Shown here one piece after another: positions 10,780-21,518 of a stretch of 64,000 bases of DNA. The stretch covers positions 558,001-622,000 of the forward strand of contig JAWRVZ010000101.1 of assembly GCA_037043235.1 (NCBI GenBank), given 5' to 3'. This stretch comes from Rhodeus uyekii (Eukaryota > Chordata > Actinopteri > Cypriniformes > Acheilognathidae). Positions within the stretch are counted from its first letter, which is position 1, and every line of letters begins with the position of its first letter. The notes beneath the pieces are model-generated. The model had not been told where the DNA came from and made no database searches. It saw only the letters and a program-made list of their open reading frames with translations. The position numbers and the translations under genes are program-made.

Positions 10780-11730
10780 TGCATTGGGCGTCTCTTCTAC
10801 GTAGCTATGGTGCATGAAGTTGAGCTTCATCAGTGACTACTAGAGGGACAGGAAAATATTTTCTCTCAGCAACAGAGGAACAGATACCTGTCAAGGAACA
10901 GATACAGCACAATTTGGTGAAATCTGCATGTGAGCCAGCCAGATGCAGACAAGGAGAATGACAGAAAGTGGGACACAGCTGAACATGACCTTCTGTTCAG
11001 GGTAAAGCTCCTCATGGACTCTATACATCATGCTTGCTAAGATATCCATCATCTCAGAATAGATTTAGCTGTGGGTGAAAGAATGGTGCCATGCAAAGCA
11101 AACGTGGGAATGACACAGTACATGAAAGCCAAGCCAACTAGGTGGGTCTTCAAGTTGTTTGTTGCACTAACATAAAATGGATACAGTGTGGACGCAAAGA
11201 ACAATTTTTGACAGGTCGTGAACTGTGACGTCTCTTCATAACAATACAATTTTAGTCTCTGGGTTCCATTTGTATATGACACATTTTTATATGTGTTCAA
11301 ACGACCCGACAGGCTTGTTAGGTGTGAAGTTTGATGCATGTAGGAAGGTGACACACTGTGCAGAGAGTGGAAGCAGGCAGTGACCTGTCCGGATTTACTG
11401 TAACAGGAATACATTACACAACACAATGTTTTTTTGGACATTGCTGCCACCTATACTTTCATTGTGCACATATTGTAACATGATCCATAAAGAGTTTATG
11501 AAACAACTTCATACAGAGACCTATGGTGTGTCACCGAAAACAGCACTAAAACTCACTAGTATTAATGGCAAGAATGTTGGCACTGAGGAATACGTGTGTG
11601 TTGCAAAGCAGTGCATGGAATGACGTACCAAACCAGGTGGAAATGCCAGACATGCGATGGCTGTTTGTGTCTTCAGCTGAGCAAGAACTGAACAAATTTG
11701 TGTCCCCTAGTATGAAACTCATCAGTATTC
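10780..11730 (+). pseudogene. piggyBac-like (PGBD4-type) transposase pseudogene
   Basis: Joined across frameshifts and stops, the plus strand reads in order DRKWDTAEHDLLFRVKLLMD (about 10940-11020), AVGERMVPCKANVGMTQYMK with PTRWVFKLFVALT (about 11065-11160), LDIAATYTFIVH (about 11430), and then, in another frame, MIHKEFMKQLHTETYGVSPK (about 11480-11540) and RWKCQTCDGCLCLQ (about 11640-11680). This is the order in piggyBac transposases: the central block normally has an ERM aspartate context (here G replaces D before ERM), and the C-terminal cysteine-rich finger follows. Part of the middle is missing. No TTAA-flanked ends were located. It is certainly inactive. Confidence 0.75.
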
Positions 11731-11739
11731 ATGAGCATT

Positions 11740-12992
11740 GACACTCTCTCGCATAAAACTTTTCCAACCCAAAAAGTATCTCACACAAGTTAAATAAATA
11801 TATTGTTTTATGTGAAGGAATGGGCAGGATGCATTGAATATCATTTTGTAGCATAAGGTCTAGCCATTCTGCTCTCCACATGGACTTACTTTTAAACGGT
11901 AAAAATCTGGTACAATCCAGAATAAATCCACACAAATGAAGTATATACAAATGAACTATATAACATCCCCAATGCAGAACACGCTGTCATGGCAAATCTG
12001 TACGCAGAGCTCAGAGTCTAAGGTTCCCAATCTTCAAAGACGTAGTCTTTATTGCCAGGCAAAAAAGAGCGACGACAGGTTCAAAAAACCAAACATCATC
12101 TGACTTTACAGTCCGATACGTCGCACATTATACCTTTTTCTTATCCTGTATCCAATAGGATTTCGCTAAGTATCTTTTTCTTTCGGCTTGATCTTGGTGT
12201 TCTGCCACCACAAAATATTTCTCATACATCCCTTGATTTTTATTGGTGGAAAATAGTCACCCGTTTTTTAAACAAAAGACTTTTGACTGTTTGTCCCAAT
12301 TTAATACCCTTTTTTCAATCCCTGGTTATGTTCCCAAAGGCTCACCTGATGCTTTTCGTCATCTTTAAGGCTGACAAACAGACCCAGCTCCGTGTCTAAC
12401 ATTTACAAAGTTACAATGCTCAGAGTTCATGTGAGTTAATGGTCACACTAATTCTACAGATAAAGTTTTAACAATGGATGAATTTCTCCAACAATGGGCA
12501 CACACGCACACACACACGAACACAAACCTAGGAGTTCCAATTAAAATTAATGGGGGTAATGTCAGTTTTTTTTAATAAAAACCAACGCAGTGTGCACACA
12601 AATGTGAAGTGGTTAGATTTAACACATTTAAAAAAATGCAAAACAACATAAAATCTAGTAATTTAGAGGTAAATAAAATAATAATTAAAACATTAAAATA
12701 TCTCTCAAAAATTGCATAAAAAAAAGGACAGATCTGGATAAAATAAATGAAAAAGTATCATTTTAGGGCTTCGGGTCATTGTGACCCACGAGAGAAGGAT
12801 TTGTTACAGGTGCAGGAGGAGAGCATAACTAAATCCACTACTCTAAAGGCTTTTTGGCTTATTTCTTGAATGGCCTTATTTCAAAAATATATATTAACAC
12901 ACAAACTTGATAAGTACAAGTTCAAATGTATTGAATATTCCTGCATTTTTTATGCTATTTAAAGATGCTATTTTCCCATTGCTTTATTTCAG
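11740..12992. other. Sequence upstream of the receptor exon, no gene recognised
   Basis: Presumably intron of the receptor gene if its earlier exons lie further left. I see no exon encoding the DRF/DRY region or TM1-3. There is a CA-rich stretch near 12494-12530. The last bases before 12993 form a usable splice acceptor (TTGCTTTATTTCAG). Confidence 0.5.
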
Positions 12993-13745
12993 GTATCGTA
13001 TCGTGCCAAGCAAGGGATGACCCACTTCGCTGTGATGAAGATAGCAGTGGTTTGGATTCTGGCCTTCCTCCTCTATGGACCGGCCATCTTATTCTGGGAG
13101 CAGCTGACGGGCAGGAGCCGCGTGCCGGACGACGAGTGCTTTGCTGAGTTCTACTACACATGGTACTTCCTGCTTTCCGCTTCCGTGGTGGAGTTTTTCT
13201 CACCTTTTTTATCCGTGGCGTTCTTCAACATCAGCATCTACCTCAGCATCCGTCAGAGGAGACTCGGCAGTAAAGCAGAATCCTGTTCTCCAAAGGGCCC
13301 GGATGCTGCGGCTCCCTACGGGAAGAAGACAGGCATGAGTGTGCGGATCTACTGGAACTCAGTGACTCTCAAAAAGACGAACAGCACTGCAGACAGCGAG
13401 AGGCGCTTGGAGAGCGACCGTCTGTCGATGCGTTGTGTTCAGCGCTCGCGTCTCAGGCAGGACAAGAAGATTGCTAAGTCTCTGGCGATAATCGTGTGTG
13501 TTTTCGCAGTGTGCTGGGCGCCGTACACGCTGTTAATGATCGTGCGAGCGACGTGTAGAGGTGACTGTGTGTCGCATCACTGGTATGAGGTGACGTTCTG
13601 GCTGCTGTGGCTGAACTCAGCAATCAACCCGTTCCTGTACCCGCTGTGCCACAGCAGCTTCCGTAGGGCCTTCTCCAAGATCCTGTGCCCACGGCAGAGG
13701 TCCACCATACCCCTGACAGACCATCCATCCAGCACACACAGATAG
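12993..13745 (+). CDS. hrh3: Histamine H3/H4-type receptor, terminal coding exon (ICL2 to C terminus)
   Basis: Class A Gi/o-coupled amine receptor for histamine at the plasma membrane. A pyrimidine tract and CAG (12990-12992) form the acceptor. The exon opens in phase 0 with VSYRAKQG, the usual position of this boundary in H3 receptors, and ends in TAG. Order: TM4 (KIAVVWILAFLLYGPAILFW), loop-2 cysteine in DDEC, TM5 with the acidic histamine-binding glutamate in ASVVEFFSPFLSV, an intracellular loop 3 of roughly 90 residues (shorter than in human H3), TM6 with CWAPYTLL, TM7 with the NPxxY-type NPFLY, then helix 8 (SFRRAFSKILCP). Sequence is closer to H3 than H4 (for example RATCRGDC and HHWYEVTFWLLWLNSA). 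The location beside znf521 resembles the human HRH4 locus, so it may be the HRH4-position paralogue. Exons for TM1-3 were not found in the window. Family assignment is secure; H3 versus H4 is not. Confidence 0.9.
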   Translation, partial: VSYRAKQGMTHFAVMKIAVVWILAFLLYGPAILFWEQLTGRSRVPDDECFAEFYYTWYFLLSASVVEFFSPFLSVAFFNISIYLSIRQRRLGSKAESCSPKGPDAAAPYGKKTGMSVRIYWNSVTLKKTNSTADSERRLESDRLSMRCVQRSRLRQDKKIAKSLAIIVCVFAVCWAPYTLLMIVRATCRGDCVSHHWYEVTFWLLWLNSAINPFLYPLCHSSFRRAFSKILCPRQRSTIPLTDHPSSTHR

Positions 13746-15738
13746 TCTGAACATGCACTGAAAACAGCGTAGAAAAAGAGGATTCAAGTGCCTATACATT
13801 TAAAGGAATGTTCCTGGCTCAAAACAAGTCTGTCAACTCTTTCCCTGCCAGCGTTTTCACAAAAATCGGTTTCATGAATATGAATATCTGAACGTGCAAT
13901 TTATAAAAAAGAAAGAACATTGACGTTCTTTTCTTATCAATACAACTCTTGAATGCGGTTAAGCAACATTGCTTAGAATCAACATTTTGAGCAAAAGCTG
14001 AGAAAATCACATTTTTGTCAAAGACTACATCCAGATCAGATTCAGAACATTGATGAAAACACAGATTGCATCAACAGCCCCATTAAGATCATTCTGCATG
14101 GACCTTTTATCCAGTAACATTAGATGTTGTGTTTAATGTTTACATGTGCTTTCGCTTGTTTCTGCCTCTTCTTCACGTCTTTAGTTCAGGAGATTCTCTA
14201 CTCTTTCAGAAGTAATATCTCCCGCTGCTCAGATAACCCCAGATAACTCAGATAAACTCAGATAACCAGACATTTCCATCAATGGCGGGGAAAGAGCGAA
14301 CAGCATTTGTTTAACAAAAAACAAGTTTAAAAAAAATATATATATACAGTCGCTGTAATGACAATGCATGGATCAGTAAACTTATGCACATAACCAGAAA
14401 AAAATTTACCTTTGTTTTTAGAAAAGAAAGGTACATTTTTGTTTTTCATTTATTTAAAGGAGTAATGACATTGATTGATTGATTACATTTTTTATTGTAA
14501 TGTTCTTTGAAGTTTACTTTTAATGAACAGTTATTTCTCATGTCAGGACTTAGCAAGTTTCACATTTTCTGCTTCAAACCTTCCAAAATGCCAGTCTGGT
14601 CTATGAATTAAAATTATTTTACTGTGGTTGGACATTATGCTAGCTGATTGTATGAGGTTAAATTACATTGAACCGAGAACATTTCTATAATGACGATACA
14701 TACATGATGATAAACGATGATAAAAACATGATGATCCATGTCAGAAGAGATTGTTAGAGCCTGCGGCAGTTCCTGGGACGAGCTGGAGACGTTTCGTTAT
14801 GGTGTACAGTGTGTATAGTTTTTGTTCCTGGTGTCACATTTGCCAATAATTTATATTTACATTAGCACTGATACTTTTAGGATTTTAATGATAGATGTCA
14901 TGTATTATCATTTCAAAAGTTGGCAATGCATACGTGAAAAACTAGACAAGATAATATTCTTAATCACTATTTTTGTCTTATTTTATAGTAAAAATATGCT
15001 TAAAACACGATAAATGTACTATTATTGGGCAGAATTTATATTGCGCTGCTTCAGAGTGAAATGTTGATTGAGTGGCACTAGAAGGCCGTTCAGTTTTCTC
15101 TGGGAAAGTGGCAACATGCTGTTTTGTTGGTCATTGTACTATTGCTTTTCAGAACTGAAACGTCTGGTGAGTAGCGTTAAAATATGTTTTTTGAATATGA
15201 CTTACCACTTTAACTAAACCTAACCGATCATATTAAAACTATATCTGAGATAAAAACGAAACATTGCTCAAATAACATTGAGCATGGCGTTTTAGCTTGC
15301 TTCTGTAAGTCTTTGAGCTCTTTTATCGTGACTGAGGTGCAAATGCAATGCTTTCAGGGAGACCTCGCAATTTCCACCACAGCACACCAACAGATACCCT
15401 AACCATGGCTCTTTTGCAAGGCTAGAAAAGCCATATACTGTATATGGAGCTGGTTAGGTCTAAATGTGTTAGTTTCACTATGGTTAAAGTGTTTTGAGAT
15501 CATGACATAGTATTTTGCAAAGAAGGGCATGACAATAAGTCTTTATTAGTCCATAATCTGCCCTTGTAATTGTAATTTGTGAAAATAATTAGTTGATGAT
15601 GTTTTACTGCCACTAGTGTAAAACATTGAATAGTAGTGAATTGTGAGTTTTTGCTAAAAGAATAGTAGTAGAGTAGTGTTTTTCAAAGGAGCCTACTAGG
15701 TTGTTTCACTAAATAGGTACTATATATTGTGCTATGGA
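13746..15738. other. 3' flank of the receptor, with a dispersed repeat
   Basis: No coding sequence is supported. Roughly 13838-14060 is a repeat on the minus strand, shared with about 61785-62010 on the plus strand: both contain TTTGACAAAAATG, a CTCAGCTTTTGCTCAAAATGTT-like phrase and TGTTCTGAATC. A small A/T tract lies near 14330-14346. The 3' UTR end of the receptor cannot be placed. Confidence 0.5.
15398..15458. repeat. Nested inverted repeats (cruciform-like)
   Basis: CCTAACCA (15398-15405) pairs with TGGTTAGG (15451-15458). Between them is a GGCTCTTTT.../AAAAGCC hairpin and the palindrome CCATATACTGTATATGG (15431-15447). The order is that of a three-way junction. No function is assigned. 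Confidence 0.55.
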
Positions 15739-15742
15739 TTAA

Positions 15743-16588
15743 AGGGGACCCGTTATGCCCCTTTTAACAAGATATAGAAGTCTCTTAAAGAAAATTAAGT
15801 CTCAGGTGTCCCCAGTATGTCTGTGTAGTTTCAACTCAAAATCCCCCACAGATCATTTATTATAACATCAAAATGCCCATTTTAGTGAAAGGAAAAACAT
15901 GCTGTTTTCAAATGCAAATGAGCTGCTGCTCCGCCCTGTTTTTCCAGAAGAGGGCGAGCCTTTACCGCCCGTGCCACTGATGCTATAACATAAATGAAAT
16001 CATCTGTTTGGGTTTGATCATCATCTCTATCACTGCACTTCTTCATCATCATGAAAGTTTATGATCTGCTTGATGTTTTAAATTTTGATCAGTCTGAATT
16101 TCTGCTATCTGATTTTGTGAGCAAACACACCCAAAGCTCGCGCACAGAAAGCTGGGTGTCAGATGATCGTCCCGTGAGGACTAAACTCAGCTCTCTTTAA
16201 CATCTTATTGTGTTTAAACTGTAAAATACACAAATACACACAGAGTTCATATAAACACAGGCGTTTATGTGTGTGAATGTAAACAGCAGGAAAGAAATCA
16301 CATGTGAGTATTAGTTCTGTGTATTAAAGTGAATCAGCATAATATACAGAACCTGATGTTAATATGAATCAACAACAAAAGAAAAGCAGAAAATCACTCT
16401 CTGTTCTCAACTGAATAACTTTTTATGTGTGACGTCACATTGGTGGATTCTGCAAACGGCTAGTTCTGAGACACTATTTATCATTTATGGGATTAAAAAA
16501 GAGGAGTGGGTCGATGTCTACTATTGTAGGGTGGTTGTGTTCACACACTGCTGACACATTTATGATCAAACAACATAATAGGCCCCCT
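15743..16588. mobile_element. Non-autonomous DNA transposon with TTAA target (Kolobok/piggyBac-like MITE)
   Basis: TTAA at 15739-15742 and 16589-16592 flanks an 846-bp element. Its ends AGGGGACCCGTTATG and (complemented) AGGGGGCCTATTATG match at 12 of 15 positions. It has no transposase frame. The interior (ATGCAAATGAGCTGCTGCTC and CCAGAAGAGGGCG) is a repeat I remember as common in fish genomes. A TTAA duplication fits Kolobok or piggyBac; the termini alone do not decide. Confidence 0.75.
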
Positions 16589-16592
16589 TTAA

Positions 16593-17499
16593 ATCAACAT
16601 GAGTGACTACCTTACATAATAGGTTTAGTTTAGTTACGGTCTGTACTTGCAGAAAAACGTGTGTCATGTTTTTACCCATAATTTAATCAAGCCGTCTGCT
16701 CTTTAATAAGCGGCTCGCTCATTTCATCATTTTCATTCATATGAGGCTGACAGTGATGATGTCTGAGTTGTCTACATTGTAATTAGTCACTCCATTTCCA
16801 GCAGTATGACCCACTCAGGATTGAGTAGTGATTGCGGGTATGAGACGTGGGGTGTGGGCATGAACACATGACCAGGTACTCAGACAGTCATTTTACCCTC
16901 AATGTTCTACCCTTACATTCGCATCATGCTAAAGGAGCACAAGGGCCTAATCTGGTCATGTCAGGAGATTTCAAACCGAGAACATCCCTAAATTGCATCC
17001 TTTTAACAAGAGAAAGAAGATATGCTGACATTTTCTTCCATAATCACATCTCAGAAATACATTCTGCAAAGCTTGCGTAGCACACAAATGATACAAGACT
17101 CAACTCATTTCTAAAGTCAGTTTAAGTTGAAATGACTTGCACATCGCAGTTGTTTTACAGCGTACACTTATTTAGCGTATAGCTTATTTAACTGTAAAAT
17201 AATGACACACATTTGTATGGTCATGACCCTCATATGTCTTATGAGCTTGAGCTTTCCTGTATCTAAAAAAGTAGAGTACGCCAAGGTCATGGGTTTGATT
17301 CCCAGGGAAAGCAAGAACTGATTAGAATGTCAATGTGTTTCTTGAATGCAACGATAAATGCCTCTGATAAATGTGTGAATGTAAGTTTAGACATGTTACA
17401 GTAAGCAGTAGGGTTATATTCTTAAACAGATTAAGCTTGTAGAACTGTACTTCGGGTGCTGTAGATCTTTATGTGCATTTTGCTCCTGAGTAATTAAAT
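16593..17499. other. Intergenic DNA with a SINE fragment
   Basis: No gene is supported. About 17275-17390 is a partial tRNA-derived SINE on the plus strand: a box-B-like GGTTTGATTCC, then CAAGAACTGATTAGAATGTC and TTGAATGCAACGATAAATG. It lacks the box A half. The rest is unassigned. Confidence 0.6.
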
Positions 17500-17781
17500 T
17501 TGTTCCCTTTCATGGGAACTCGAGCTGCATAAAGGCGCTAGGGAAATGCCTTGATGTCAGTCACGTGAAGAACGGTGAAACCAATGAGAGAAAGATACGT
17601 GTGAATGCAGGTCACGGGTCAGTGACGTCATGAACAGAGCATAAAAGGTGTGCCGGAACCCGGAAGCGACAGCTTTGAGTGTCTTCAGCGTGCTGTGTCG
17701 AGAGTGTGTGTGTGTTTACTCGTTATTTTCTCACTTGCTAGTTTAAAAAGTTAAGGATTTCCAAGCTTTGCTAGAATTGAG

Positions 17782-18640
17782 ATGGCTGAACAGGCATTTA
17801 AACCGTGTGCTTTTCCCTGCCCGCATTTTGTCATGGGTAGGGAAACACACAACCTGAAGCCGCTCAGGTTCACACTCCCCAGGGCTCAGGACCCGCTGCA
17901 GCCGAGGCTCAGCGGCGATCTCAGTCTTGGGGTTCGCAGATGGATTTGTTGGCAGGGCTTGAGATGGGTGTCCCCCTTTCTCAGCCCTCACCTGATGAAT
18001 CCAGTCCCAGTCAGGACCTAGGAGCACGAGTCTCTGGCATGGTTTCTCCCGAATGAACTGGGACGTCAGCACTGACTTTATCCAGCTCTGAGGAGATGGA
18101 TGTGGTTAGTGATGACACGGGTGAGAAGGACTCGCCACCTTCCTCCCCAGCCTTTTGACACCCCATACTGAGGTGTCGAGGTCCTGTAGAAGGCCAGCCT
18201 CCGATAGAGTTCATATACCGCAAAGTGTGTTGTATGGCACTTGTTGGGGCTCAGCCCTTTGGCTATGGTGGGATGCCGAAAGTGGATGAGGCCTTTGCGG
18301 GGTATCTCGCACCTCAGTTGGCATCCTGCCTCAATCCCCCGGCGCTCCCCACCAAGCCGATACAGGTCACATTGTCACTGGTGGGGAAAGCATACTCCGG
18401 CCATTCGGGACAAAGACAAGTTTGTCCTTCTGGATGCTCCGTTGTCCCCTTTGGGTTTGTTCGGTGACGTAGTCAGGTGTGTCGTCGACAAGTTTCAGGA
18501 GGCTGCTCGACTGCAGGCAGCATTCAGCAAGCTACTGCCACGCCGCCCTTCCCGTGAGGCTGCCTCAGAGCTCCTCACACAGAGCCACTCAAATAGAGAG
18601 TGTTGCTACCTGTTTACCTCCCCATAAATTCGTGAAGTCG
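17782..18640 (+). pseudogene. DIRS gag-like region, degenerate
   Basis: Opens with MAEQAFKPCAFPCPHFVMG, the same start as the second DIRS copy at 27339 (MAEQFRPCASPCPC). It follows the left terminal repeat directly. The frame stops at 18021, and homologous pieces continue in other frames to about 18640 (for example VVDKFQEAARLQAAFSKLLP near 18480-18540, also found at 28260-28320). The function is presumed nucleocapsid-like; no zinc knuckle survives. Confidence 0.65.
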
Positions 18641-18897
18641 GGCCGACACTCGCGCTCAGCCTTCTGGCAGGAGGACTGACCTGAGGGTTGTCCTTGACAA
18701 CAAGAAGAGCAAGAGCAAACTGCCCTGACGCCAGAGTCAGGCCGTAACCAGGCGAGTTCTCCCAGCTGCACTCCCTGAGGGAGGCTGCTATGGGAGAGTC
18801 GCCCCCTCTGCGGAGGGTCCTAGAGCATTCCACCCAAGTGTTTTCCGGAAGCCCCGGTCCTGTGGTGGCGTTGCTTGCAGTACCAGAGGCCAGCCTC

Positions 18898-18915
18898 GGG
18901 GGGGGGGGGGGGGGG
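18898..18915. repeat. Poly(G) tract
   Basis: Eighteen consecutive G residues inside the DIRS element, between gag-like and reverse transcriptase sequence. Likely slippage-prone, and a possible assembly-error site. Confidence 0.9.
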
Positions 18916-19179
18916 TGGTTCTCCTAGTAGAGTCCCAGGCTGCGTGGTCGCGTCTTCTGGGTGTCTCAATGGGTCCTGCGCACAGTATCCAACGGGTACT
19001 CTATTCAGTTTGGGGCTTCTCAGGGGTTCTACCCTCTGTGGTAGACCCCTAGCAGGCTCTGGTCATGGAACAAGAAGTAGAGAAGAATACACTCTGCTGA
19101 GGAAAGGGGCCAGCGAGTATATACCCCTCGCAGAGAGAGAGTCCCGGTTTTATAGCCGGTACTTCATTGTTCCCAGGAA

Positions 19180-19881
19180 GGTACTTCATTGTTACCTTTT
19201 GAATCGCACAGGTATGCGTCTCAGGTTCTAAATGCTGACGCTCAAACAGATTGTGACTCAAAACAGGTCCGAGGACTGGTTCATCACGATCGATCTCAAA
19301 GACGAATATTCCCACATCTCCATCCTTCCACAACACAGGAAGTACTTACGGTTCGCCTTTGGGGGAAAGGCGTACCTGTATTGCCTACTTCCTTTCGGCC
19401 TAGCTCTGTCACCCCACACATCACGAAGGTAGTGGATGTAGCTCTTGCTCCACTACATTCTCGAGGCATCTGTGTCCTCAATTATATCGACGACTGGAAA
19501 GCCCAGTCATTGCAATTAGCAGTCGCACATGAAGGAGCTGGGGTTAAGGCTGAACACCAGGAAGAGTGTGCTTTCTTCGTCTCAGAGAACCACTGTCTTG
19601 GGTGTCCTTTGGGACTCAGTGGCCATGTCTGCTCGGTTTTCCCCGGGCGCATTCGTTCAGCCTTCAAGAGTATCAAAATAGGCCAGTCACTCACTGCAAA
19701 ACACTTCCACTTCCCGCTCGGCCTGCTCCCCTGCAGTGGTCACTCAAGACCAGGAGGTTTTTCCCGAGGGGCAACCCTTTCAGCACAAGCAGTGCCTACA
19801 CGCCCTGGGTATGTGGAAGAATTCCTTGTTTTCGGGGAGCAGACATCCTGTCGAGACAGGGGTCGAGACCGAACTACATAA
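19180..19881 (+). pseudogene. DIRS reverse transcriptase remnant
   Basis: RT of the DIRS clade. SEDWFITIDLKDEYSHISIL (about 19268-19328) contains the motif A aspartate, followed by RKYLRFAFGG and LLPFGLALSP, and VLNYIDDWKAQS (about 19470-19505) carries the two catalytic aspartates of motif C. These lie in different frames, so at least one frameshift separates motif A from motif C. C-terminal RNase H sequence is not clearly readable. The catalytic residues are unusually well kept for such a decayed copy, but no intact protein is possible. Confidence 0.8.
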
Positions 19882-20436
19882 CTTACGTAAACTTAAATTA
19901 ACACAACTAAACTTAGCTTATGTATTTTTTGTAACTTTTCTATTTTATATGATTGTTTTGCTTGTTTTCTTCCCTATTTTCGCCTGTGTAGCCTACCCTC
20001 ACTTTCACTTTCACTTGGCACAGACCTTTTAACGGAATACCTATCGAGGGAGATTTGTTTCTGCCTCCCTTTAAAATTAAGTAAGGTACAGGTTCGTCAA
20101 AAAGGCCCGAAGCACGACCAGTAGACATTTTATCAGGGTGTTTCTTTTCAATGCTGAGCTCTTGCAACACCTGCGTATCATCTGTAGATCGATCAACTCC
20201 TCAGTCGACAGTTCCTCCTGATGCCCCTGCGTGCTAGATGACTCGGCACCGTGCTCATATTTATCGACAATTTCATGCTACATTTCCATGGTCATCATGT
20301 GCTTCTTCTTCTCACTACCATCCTTACCACTCACTTTCTTAGAGCTTATCGCTAATGTGAAGAATAATGAACAAAATGGAGAGAAAATCAGCTACTCGCG
20401 GGCGAAGCGTACAGAAGTCAGTGAACACTGAAATGA

Positions 20437-20649
20437 ATGTGCATCGGTATCGGCGTCAGTACGCGTGCTCGTATCTCTAAAGCAGGGGCCTACTCCATTT
20501 GGAGCGTGGCTGCTTCAAAGGCTTTCCTCTCTGGGCTTTCCTTGGCTGATGTCTGTGCTGCAGCTGGCTGGTCCTCACTGCACACATTCATGAGGTTTTA
20601 CCAACTTGACCTCGATTCCGCTCTGGGAACGAAGGTGCTCTCTCAGTGA
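20437..20649 (+). pseudogene. DIRS tyrosine recombinase, C-terminal fragment
   Basis: Reads AASKAFLSGLSLADVCAAAG, then WSSLHTFMRFYQLDLDSALG. HTFMRFY is the conserved C-terminal box of DIRS recombinases, with catalytic His, Arg and Tyr context. These enzymes insert the circular DNA without target duplication. The N-terminal half is absent: 19880-20430 is A/T-rich, unrelated-looking sequence, perhaps an insertion or replacement. The frame ends at TGA just before the internal complementary region. Confidence 0.8.
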
Positions 20650-20689
20650 GCTGGGACATACCCTGCAGCCGGCGTCACTGAGGTGGCGT

Positions 20690-20971
20690 TGGTATAGCTT
20701 TCCCCTAGCACTTTGATGCTGCTCGAGTTCCCATGAAAGGGAACATCTCGGTTAGGGGAACAAGAGTCTCTTCTAAGCTGTTGCTTCCGGGTTCCGGCGC
20801 ACCTTTTATGCTCTGTTCATGACATCACTGACCCGCGACGCACATTCACACGCAGCTTTCTGTCGTTGGCTTCACAGTTCTTCACGTGACTGACGTCAAG
20901 GCATTTCCCTAGCACTTTGACGCAGCGTCTCGTTCCCCTTAAGGGAACCAAGGTTACATACGTAACAGAGA
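20690..20971. repeat. DIRS internal complementary region and right inverted terminal repeat
   Basis: 20690-20760 repeats the outermost few dozen bases of both ends. 20775-20930 is the inverted copy of 17519-17690. The extreme end AGGTTACATACGTAAC is a near-palindrome also present at 8404-8420. Confidence 0.75.
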
Positions 20972-21317
20972 CATTCTAATTGCTCTTATATTCAGTATTT
21001 TACTGGCTGCTAAATGTTACTTAGTTAAAATTTAGCATTTTACCTTACATGTTCATTTAACTTAAAGCATTTTGTTTTTATAATATTATCATTTCTATTT
21101 TACATTATTGGTATAAGAAAATATATTTTACATTCATACATTGAGCTCTCTCTGTGCATTCAGTGTTTTTCTTTTAGACAGTGATTTAAATTATAATTAG
21201 AGCCATTTTTCAGCTAGGAATTATTAAGAAATTCATCCAAATTTGATATATTTTTGGGGTTAAAAGTCTGTAAAATATGAAGAAACTTGTATAGTAATTT
21301 ATGTTTTGTGGTTGACG

Positions 21318-21518
21318 CACTACCAGTCAGAAATTCATACATATATATTAGGCTACCAATTCAAAATAATAATAAAGTCAAGAAACTATGAAATATGAAT
21401 GGTGACACACACATGGGAAAATGTGGTGGAAAATGTTACACAAACCAAACAGTTTTACAGTCTTTTCATGTGTGGCCACTTTTGTCTGAGTATCCGTTCC
21501 AACTCTTGACTGGTAGTG
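21318..21518. mobile_element. 201-bp Tc1-like MITE
   Basis: Perfect terminal inverted repeat of 12 bp, CACTACCAGTCA at the left and TGACTGGTAGTG at the right. There is no coding capacity. The flanking TA dinucleotides are not preserved on either side. Confidence 0.65.

Larger units (their letters stand above)
17500..20971 (+). mobile_element. DIRS-type tyrosine-recombinase retrotransposon, degenerate, both ends present
   Basis: An inverted pair of about 170 bp frames the element. The left copy has GCTAGGGAAATGCCTTGATG, TCAGTCACGTGAAGAAC, AACAGAGCATAAAAGGTG and CCGGAACCCGGAAGC; the right copy (20775-20930) carries their complements. A block at about 20690-20760 (CCTAGCACTTTGATGCTGCTCGAG and CCCATGAAAGGGAAC) repeats terminal sequence internally, as the internal complementary region of DIRS elements does. 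Between are gag-like, reverse transcriptase and tyrosine recombinase remains, with no DDE integrase. All frames are broken. Confidence 0.85.

Noticed and set aside
9840..11730. A herpesvirus-piggyBac fusion of the Teratorn kind
   Set aside because: A piggyBac remnant lies beside an unfamiliar opposite-strand frame, but that frame reads better as a hAT/ZBED transposase, and no herpesvirus gene is recognisable.
1..12992. Upstream receptor exons (TM1-3 and the DRF/DRY region)
   Set aside because: I looked for TM1-3 coding sequence to the left of the terminal exon and found none; every readable frame there belongs to repeats or lacks GPCR motifs. A short exon could have been missed.
18606..18833. 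Minus-strand frames within the first DIRS element
   Set aside because: Antisense to degenerate DIRS coding sequence and without known motifs.
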